64,000 bases of DNA, from positions 558,001 through 622,000 of the forward strand of contig KV748227.1 in the NCBI GenBank assembly GCA_001692895.1, written 5' to 3'. This DNA is from Cenococcum geophilum 1.58. Lineage: Eukaryota; Ascomycota; Dothideomycetes; Gloniales; Gloniaceae. A program made the position numbers and the translations under genes. Positions 57,540 to 64,000 of the stretch are shown in pieces. Numbering within the stretch: the stretch's first letter is position 1; the number at the start of each line of letters is the position of its first letter. The notes under the pieces are model-generated. The model was given only the letters and a program-made list of their open reading frames with translations. It was not told the origin of the DNA and made no database searches.

Positions 57540-58270
57540 AGTTATAGAGCGCTAGCATATCCCCACTCCTAGCCTTTAAAAATTTAGTATACTTCTAGTA
57601 TAAAAGTTTTATATAATAATAAAAGACTTTACGTAAGGCCTTCTATCCTAAAAATAAATAAAAACTATAATCTAGTTTTATATAATAAGGTATAGAGCTA
57701 GAGACGCGTTTAGTAGCTTTAATAAAGTATATCTTAACCTTAGCTATATAAGGCAATTTTAGATAATACTACGTGCCTTTAAAGGAGGAGTTATACCTTA
57801 GCCGAGTTTTTTAAGGAAGTTTAAAGGTAGTAAGAGGCTTTAAGCTTTAATAAAGTCTATATATAGCTGCTACCTAGGAAGAAAATTCCTCCTAAATAAC
57901 TTAATAGTTCCTTATATATACCTCTCACAGCCTTAGCTTTTTTACAGCCTCCCCCCTTAAGTTACTAAGCTCTAGTATCCGGAATATAAAGTCTCCCTAC
58001 TCTTGCTTAAGATATATACGTTTAAGGCATAACTAAAGTATATAGCAATTATCTCTAAGGAAAACCTTATCTAGTAGGAAGTCATCTATAGCTTTAACCT
58101 TCTTAGGTAGAAAGACGTAATCCTACTATAGGCCATATACCTTAAATTAAAGGCCCTTATCTAGCGGGGGATTATTTATAGCTTTAAAATTCTTAAATAG
58201 AAAGGTCTTGCCTTCTCTTTGCGCTTTATAGGTTATATTAATAGAACGGCTAACGTAAATTTTAAAACTA
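57540..58270 (-). pseudogene. Unrecognised decayed reading frame
   Basis: On the minus strand about 230 codons are coherent with RIP-type stops: DYVFLPKKVKAIDDFLLDKV, FLRDNCYILQLCLKRIYL, GDFIFRILELSNLRGEAVKK and further Tyr/Leu/Lys-rich sequence. Family unknown. An internal near-repeat (TATAGCTTTAA with TTCTTAGGTAGAAAG, about 110 bp apart) falls inside it. Confidence 0.38.
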
Positions 58271-58348
58271 CTAAGCTAGTATTAGCCTAAGAAGTAACTA
58301 AAATAACTAAGAACTAACCCATTCCTCCTACAATTAGTTTTAGTATAG

Positions 58349-58469
58349 GAGGATTTAGGGTTCAATATTGTGGCTTCCTCTAAGTTATTAGGGCTAATAG
58401 GTCGGTTAGGGTATTTAGGGTTTAAATATTTCCGTATGGCTTTCTCTAAGTCACTAGGGCTAATAGGTG
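58349..58469. repeat. Tandem duplication of about 60 bp
   Basis: Two copies of a block running from GGATTTAGGGTT to CTAGGGCTAATAGGT (58349-58402 and 58411-58469) with about 80% visible identity. Regions 58270-58340 and 58470-59450 show no gene. Confidence 0.7.
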
Positions 58470-59454
58470 TATTATAAGATATCGCGTTATACTATTAGTG
58501 TTTAATATAAAGTAACTAAGCTTATAGTAAAATGATAGTAACGTTCGTGATATATTCTATAAGAGAGTATCCCTATTTATATTAGTAGAGGTTACTAAAG
58601 CATTACTATAGTAGCTTACTAAAAGAAATAGATATATATTAATAAATATAAAGTAAATGCTAAAATATAGTATAAGAATAACCGTAGCGCATAAGAGCTA
58701 TAACACTTTTAACCTTTTATATTTTCTTACTATCTAGGTAAAAGCAGTAAGAGTTATACCTAATAATGTATTTACTAAGAGACCACCTAAAAAGGCTAAT
58801 AAACGCCCTATTATCTAGTATTGTGGGAAGAATACTAGTATAAAGCCGGAAATTAGGAGTAGAAAGGCAAGTATAGTAATACCGGTAACAACTGGGAAAT
58901 CCTTCTTAAAAATAGTTTTTAAAATATTTATATAGAATCTCCACAAGAATAGAGCCTAATTTTTAGTTAGTAATTTACTTTAAGAGGCTATATATATAAA
59001 CCTTAATAGCTAGTCCAGTGCACTAGAATAGCTCCAATAATATATATAATAACTTAGCCGAAATAGGAGAGATGTTTTTAAGCTAGTAATAAAGGGAGAC
59101 TCCAAAAATAGTTTAGAGAGGAAGGAAGTAAATCTTTTTTTAAAAGCGGAGAAAACACTATAAGGTGGTTAGTAAATAAAGCTATAAAAGCACTACTTAA
59201 CCAAGAACAAGTAAATAAATAAATTTAGCGCTAATAAATGCTATAATAGGAAGTTTATATATTGTTTTAAAAAGTAGGGGTGTCCTACTAATAAAGAGAT
59301 TAACTAAAGTAAAAAAGGGCAATAAGGTAATAAGGTGATAAGGCAATAGCGTAATAAAGTAGTAGGGTAATAGGGCGGCTATAAGGCTAGGTTACAGCCT
59401 AATTCCCTCTAACTATCTTTATAGAATATTGTGCCCCTTAATAGTAATCTCTTA

Positions 59455-59545
59455 GCGATCCTTTAGAAATCTTTTAGGACTCCTCTATAACTCCTTTAGG
59501 ACTCCTATATAACTTATATAGGACTCCTTTAAAACTCCTATAGCG
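59455..59545. repeat. 11 bp minisatellite (TAAAGGAGTCC on the minus strand)
   Basis: About eight imperfect 11 bp units. It overlaps or directly follows the C-terminus of the minus-strand pseudogene at 59560-61860, so it may be the end of that coding region. Confidence 0.8.
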
Positions 59546-59559
59546 CCTTAGGAAACCAG

Positions 59560-61860
59560 CCTCCTTAAGCTAAAAAAAAGTAGCAAGAGTAGCTAGGGTC
59601 TTAAAATCAGTCTTAATAGCTATATTTATAATGCCGCCTTCTTTTATATACGCCTTCTCAGCCTTAATATCTCTAAGTACCTCTTTTACTAAGGTATAGG
59701 CTTACTTAGCATACTTTCTATTTCTAATACTCTTACCCTAGCGGCTTATAATTCCCTATTTAATAAGCTTAGCCCCTATAGCCTATATATAATATACTAA
59801 TATAACGCGCATTATCTAAATTCTCACTCTTATTCCTCCTAATCTTTCCCTATTTTATAGTCTTGCTAATAATAAGCCCTAGTTTTACCTTCCTTAGTAT
59901 CTGTATAATAACTCCTTTAGTATTATAATTCCTCCTAATTATAGGTAGCCTCTTTACTTAGTAATAAAGCTTAATAAAGTCCGCGACCTTAAAGATTTAT
60001 ACTAATTCCCTATAGTACCTAGCAGCCTCCTGCGCAAATAATAAGTATCCGTTATTAACTGTAGTAGGGATAGTTTAAAGCCTTTAGTCCCCTATATAGT
60101 AGGAACTATAAATATCTCTCCTATACTATAGAACACATATTTAGAGGTATAGGAATTATAAGTAATAGAACCTATCCAATCTCTATCTACTAAAACTTAG
60201 GAATCCAGTATAACCCTATACGTCGCAATACCTTTAATGCGAAAACGCGGTCACTCTATAATCTCTAAACCTTACTAAAGTAAGCGGAATATTAGGTATT
60301 ATTGGACTAAGAATAACGCATAAGCTATAGATTGTATATTATCTTTTAAAAAGGGGAGAAAGCCTTTAAAGAAATTTCCGTGTCCATTCTGCACCTGCTA
60401 TTTTAGTAAGTTATATAATATCTAAAAATATATAAGGAAGTTCTATAAAGAAAAGAGTTAACTAGATAAATACTGCTATATATATAAATAAGAGTTTTAA
60501 AGACTATTAAGTTTTACCTAGTATATAAATATTTATAAATTTAAGGCAACGCCCTCTAGTTCTTAAGCAGAGTTTAAGTAATTAGCATCGCAGCTATATA
60601 GAGAGCCGTTTGGGCGCACGTTAAGTATAATACCCTTAAGTTCTTTAGCGGAACTAGTATAGCTGCCTAATTAGAATACGTTTAATACTACGCCCTTTAA
60701 TTATAATTAAGATATATTTAATACTATACCCTTTAATAATTTACCGGAGCTAATATAGCCGCTATCCTCCTAGGGCAATTTAAGCTCGTTAAGTGTAATA
60801 GCCACCAATTCTTTAGCGGAGTAAGTATAGTTATTTTATTAAAACACGTTTAATGCCACTCCCTTTAACAATCTATAAGAGCAGATATGGTAGCCGCCCC
60901 TATAGAATAACTAGAATACTTTAAATGCGATAGGGCAAGTACAGTTATTTTGCTAGAATACGTTTAATGCCACGCCCTTTAATAATTTGCTAGAACTAAT
61001 ATAGCCGCCATCCTCCTAGGATGATTTAAATCCGTTAAATACGGCACTCTTTAATTCTCCGGCAGAAGTATAGTTATTTTATTAGAATACGTTTAACGCA
61101 ACACCCTTTAACCTTCTATTAAAGTTAATATAGCAGTTATTCTTCCTAGAGGGTCCTAGTATAATAAATACATTACTCTCTAATCTAGACTTAAATATTA
61201 TAAGCCTGGCGTAAGCCTTTTAAAATCCCCGCTATAGCCTAGTACTAACTAAAGCATATTAGCGTAACTTATAGAACCGCCTCTTAAGCTTGCTAAATCG
61301 CCCCCCTTCTAAACTAAATCCACTTTTAATTATGCGCTACTAGTTCTCGTCTAGGCTTAAAGCAATATTTAATACTTTAGTAAAGGGATATATAGAAGAA
61401 TCTATAGCTAGCTATAAGCGATAGTCTTTATTTCTTTTACGTGCTACTTAATATAGTTACCGCTTCTAAACTATATATTTACTACTTCTAAAGTTATTAT
61501 TTCTAAACTACTCTAGAATTTTATTACTAGTTTAATTATCTAGCACTCCGCGCCTAGGATACCCGGTCTATATATATAAAATCATAATCGCGTACACTAG
61601 GGAAGGTGGTTTATTCTTAAGGAAAGGTCTTAACTATAATAGCTAGTAATAGCAAATAAAGCTAGAGGAAGTTTAGTAAATGCGAAAATATTTATAGGGT
61701 TTAAAAGTACATATATATTACCTCTATTAGCCTTAATATCTACTATTTTCTTAGTAGCTACTTTATAAGAATATACATTAACCTAGAATATCCATATAAT
61801 ATTTTAATCTCCTCCTAAATAATAGCATATAGCCCCTATAAGATCTTTAGCAGAAGCCAT
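59560..61860 (-). pseudogene. Unknown protein with internal repeats, decayed
   Basis: The start is the ATG at 61858-61860 (MASAKDLIGAI). About 760 codons follow with RIP-type stops. Between 61130 and 60550 the protein carries three to four repeats built on KLLKGVALNVFQQNN and YTSAKELK, some including EDGGYISSSKLL; the DNA period is 113-169 bp. The first residues (SAKDLIG) look like another degenerate unit. The C-terminal part reads RDWIGSITYNSYTSKYVF, IGEIFIVPTIQGTKGFKL, and EVLRDIKAEKAYIKEGGIIN near 59680. No family was recognised. It is a coherent single gene and not a shadow, because the frame is consistent and the stops are nearly all TAG/TAA. Confidence 0.5.
60550..61130 (-). repeat. Coding tandem repeat, 113-169 bp period
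   Basis: A block with AGAATACGTTTAATGCCACG (plus strand) recurs at about 60673, 60842, 60955 and 61084, with a companion block ATATAGCCGCCATCCTCCTA at alternate positions. It corresponds to the protein repeats described for the enclosing pseudogene. Confidence 0.8.
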
Positions 61861-61869
61861 TTTTTCCTA

Positions 61870-62790
61870 TTTATAATCGCGCCCTAACTCTTTACGAGTT
61901 AGAGTAGGTTTAGATAGAAGGTAGGCGGTAATATAAAAGCTATTATCTTAAGCCGAGAAAAATATTGTTTTAACAGCCTAGAGGGATATTAGTCTCGCTT
62001 ATAAACTTTAGAGATAGCTTACCTTATTTAAAACAATCTCCCTTTTAATAAAGCTTAATAACTCTAATAACTTCGCTAAAGGGGGCTTAATACTTATAGC
62101 TCTTTTAAGAATAAGAAACCCGTCTTCTATAAAAGCTTACAAAGCCTTACTAAGATCCTCTTTTGTAGAGAGCCCTTACCTACTGCGTTTAACAACTTTA
62201 ATATCTATATACTTGTTACTTAGTCATTCTACTATTAGTTTAAGGTTATTATTATTTTACTACTTAAAATTTTAAGCCGCGCGGGGCAGGTTTAGTAGGG
62301 TATAGCTATAATCTAAAGCCTTTGGTACACGTAATGCTTTACCTAGTAAGATTAATAAATATTATTATATATTAACTTTAATAACTAACTATTAATATCT
62401 AATATCTCTAGCTTAAATGCATATAAGCTTATTTTATTAACCCTCTAGGTAATACTTCCTAGAGTTAACTGCTTTAGGCTAAGATTAAAGAAGACTTAAG
62501 CTTAAGCTTAAACTAAAATAATATCCTTAAGGAAGTGTTTAAATTCTTATATACCGCGAAATACTAGTAGTGAAATCTAGAGGAGCGTACTAGTTATAAA
62601 GTAGGGGCTATAAAATCGGTACCTTAATTAGGCTAGGGGTAATTAGAGGTCTAGTAGGTATTAAACTCTTAGTTTAAAAATAAGGAAGGTTAAGTTTAGA
62701 CGGAAAATAACTTAGTTTAAGTACTAATATCTATCCTCTAAAACGATAAGTGGATTTTAAAGATAGAGGTCCTAGGATTGCCGTAAAATC
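61870..62790. other. Degenerate spacer
   Basis: The minus-strand frame upstream of the ATG at 61858 is coherent only in short pieces (for example IKRAISIKPPLAKLLELLSF near 62050), possibly the N-terminus of the neighbouring pseudogene if it started further right. Confidence 0.35.
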
Positions 62791-62797
62791 ACTAAGG

Positions 62798-62862
62798 AAT
62801 TCCTATAGGAGTCCTATAGGAGTCCTAAAGGAGTCCTATAAGAGTCCTATAAAAGTTTTATA
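62798..62862. repeat. 11 bp minisatellite (TATAGGAGTCC), about 6 units
   Basis: Units TATAGGAGTCC, TAAAGGAGTCC, TATAAGAGTCC and TATAAAAGTTT follow without gaps. Same core as the array at 59.46 kb, 3.3 kb away, and related to the 12 bp array at 26.9 kb. Confidence 0.85.
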
Positions 62863-62869
62863 AGGTTAT

Positions 62870-64000
62870 TATAGGGCTATAATAGGATTGCCAAGAAATT
62901 ACTAAGGGATTGCGAGAGAAGTTAATATAAAAGGTAAATTTCTAAAGGTTTAGACTTATAAAATATACCCTAATATAAAAATAACTGGCCGGTTTAAATA
63001 GTTTCCTTATAATACTCTTTAGCTAAATTATATTCTCTGCTTTATCTATAATATTAATTAATAGTCTACTATACATTTTAATAAGCCGACCGCCTAATCT
63101 TTTTAGCTACTTTAAAGCTTACGGCAGTCTTTATCCGGGTAGTTCTCTCTAAATTATACTGTAAGCAATAACCCTAAAATAGATTAAAAGGTCTCTATAC
63201 TTACATCTCTATAACGTTAGGAGGACATAGTTTATATATCTCTTAGTATTTTAGGCACCACGTTTTTACTCTATTAATAAAATAGCCGCATTTAAGCATT
63301 ATTTAAATATAGTCGCATATTTTATAAGGTAATAATAATAATTTTTTGTCTAGGTAAAGTATAGGCAATATATAGATTCTAATATTAGGGCTATTCCGGA
63401 ATTTATAGTATATATATACTACTTAACACGCGGCCAAGATAGGAGATAACAAAGGAGATGTGTTATAGGAATGTATACTATTAAAGTCCTTACTTTTAGG
63501 ACTATATATATAGCCCCTCATCTACCCTAGCCACCTAAGTTTATTAATTTTCGCCTTATATACACGTTAAGATATATTTATTTTATACCCTTATAATAGC
63601 AACTAGTAAGCCAATTTTATAAATAATGCTCCCTTTCTTCCGTATAATTGGAAATTATATAACCATAAATTAATATAAAAGGATACTTAGCTCTAATCTC
63701 TACGCTATAATTTCTAGTATAATCTAGTAATTAGTCTATAGGAGTTAAACCTTATTAGCCCGCACTAAGTATATTTACCCTTTTCTTACTTTATAGCAAT
63801 CTCTAGAATCCTTCCAATCTCTATATACTTTCTAAACTATTTCTCCCACCACTCTTTTCTAAGTCTCGTTCTCCCTATACAGAGAGAAAGCTAGTTAATA
63901 ATGTTTAAAGCGCCTATTTTAGGGCGTCTTTATAAGGGGGAGGTCTCTAAGGCAAAACAAATGGCACTTATTACTACTGCTGTATACTTTTCCTCCCCTA
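62870..64000. other. Right edge, no gene recognised
   Basis: CpA-depleted AT-rich sequence with no frame, repeat or RNA gene that I can support. Confidence 0.4.

Noticed and set aside
58349-58469. Short TTTAGGGTT motifs as interstitial telomere repeats
   Set aside because: Only isolated TTAGGG units occur, and they belong to a duplicated 60 bp block.
60550-61130. CRISPR-like array
   Set aside because: Repeat spacing is irregular (113-169 bp), the repeats translate as protein units in a longer frame, and the genome is fungal.

Overview
This window is heterochromatin-like, transposon-packed DNA from a filamentous ascomycete (Pezizomycotina). I infer this from four things. CpA and TpG are strongly depleted in favour of TpA, and CAG, CAA and TGG codons have become TAG or TAA inside otherwise readable frames; this is the signature of repeat-induced point mutation (RIP). 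The mobile elements are chromodomain Ty3/gypsy elements and Tad1-type LINEs. Several decayed genes belong to families typical of these fungi: FunK1 kinase, DUF7025-type AAA ATPase, BTB/POZ and DUF3435 recombinase. Two legible introns are 48 and 49 nt long with GTACGT or GTAAGT donors. I see no intact protein-coding gene, no rRNA or tRNA and no CRISPR. Almost every open frame of 60-160 codons is a fragment or shadow of a mutated element.

Layout. About 0.2-5.8 kb: a near full-length Tad1-type LINE. 6-10 kb: unrecognised decayed reading frames. 10.6-13.1 kb: a FunK1 kinase pseudogene, then degenerate tandem repeats to 13.9 kb. 14.4-23.9 kb (minus strand): an AAA ATPase pseudogene split by a complete 6.9 kb chromovirus (15194-22109, target duplication ATTAG) that landed at the branch site of an intron. 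24.3-24.8 kb: the 3' end of a second LINE. 25-30.5 kb: mostly unrecognised, with one decayed frame at 27.75-29.0 kb. 30.5-42.3 kb (minus strand): an unknown Asn/Ser-rich gene (called A' here) split by a second chromovirus (31081-38952, target duplication CTAAA). 42.5-45.8 kb: a third-level nest, in which a fragment of the second chromovirus family is interrupted by a 5'-truncated LINE, itself interrupted by a 305 bp MITE. 46.2-47.4 kb: a BTB/POZ pseudogene. 47.95-50.4 kb (minus strand): a DUF3435 tyrosine recombinase pseudogene of the family that includes Starship captains. 51.1-54.15 kb: gene A, a paralogue of A'. 55-62 kb: a candidate solo LTR or MITE, unrecognised decayed frames, and a minus-strand pseudogene with internal protein repeats. 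The last 2 kb hold nothing I recognise.

The order of events can be partly read. Host-like genes and the oldest elements were hit hardest by RIP. The gypsy elements then inserted into genes and were themselves mutated. The MITE at 43.4 kb and a few short tracts still carry ordinary CA/TG content, so they are either younger or escaped RIP. A DUF3435 gene close to FunK1, AAA and BTB genes is compatible with a dead Starship-type cargo element, but no element ends were found, so this stays a hypothesis. All identifications rest on reading translated motifs by eye; no database search was run.
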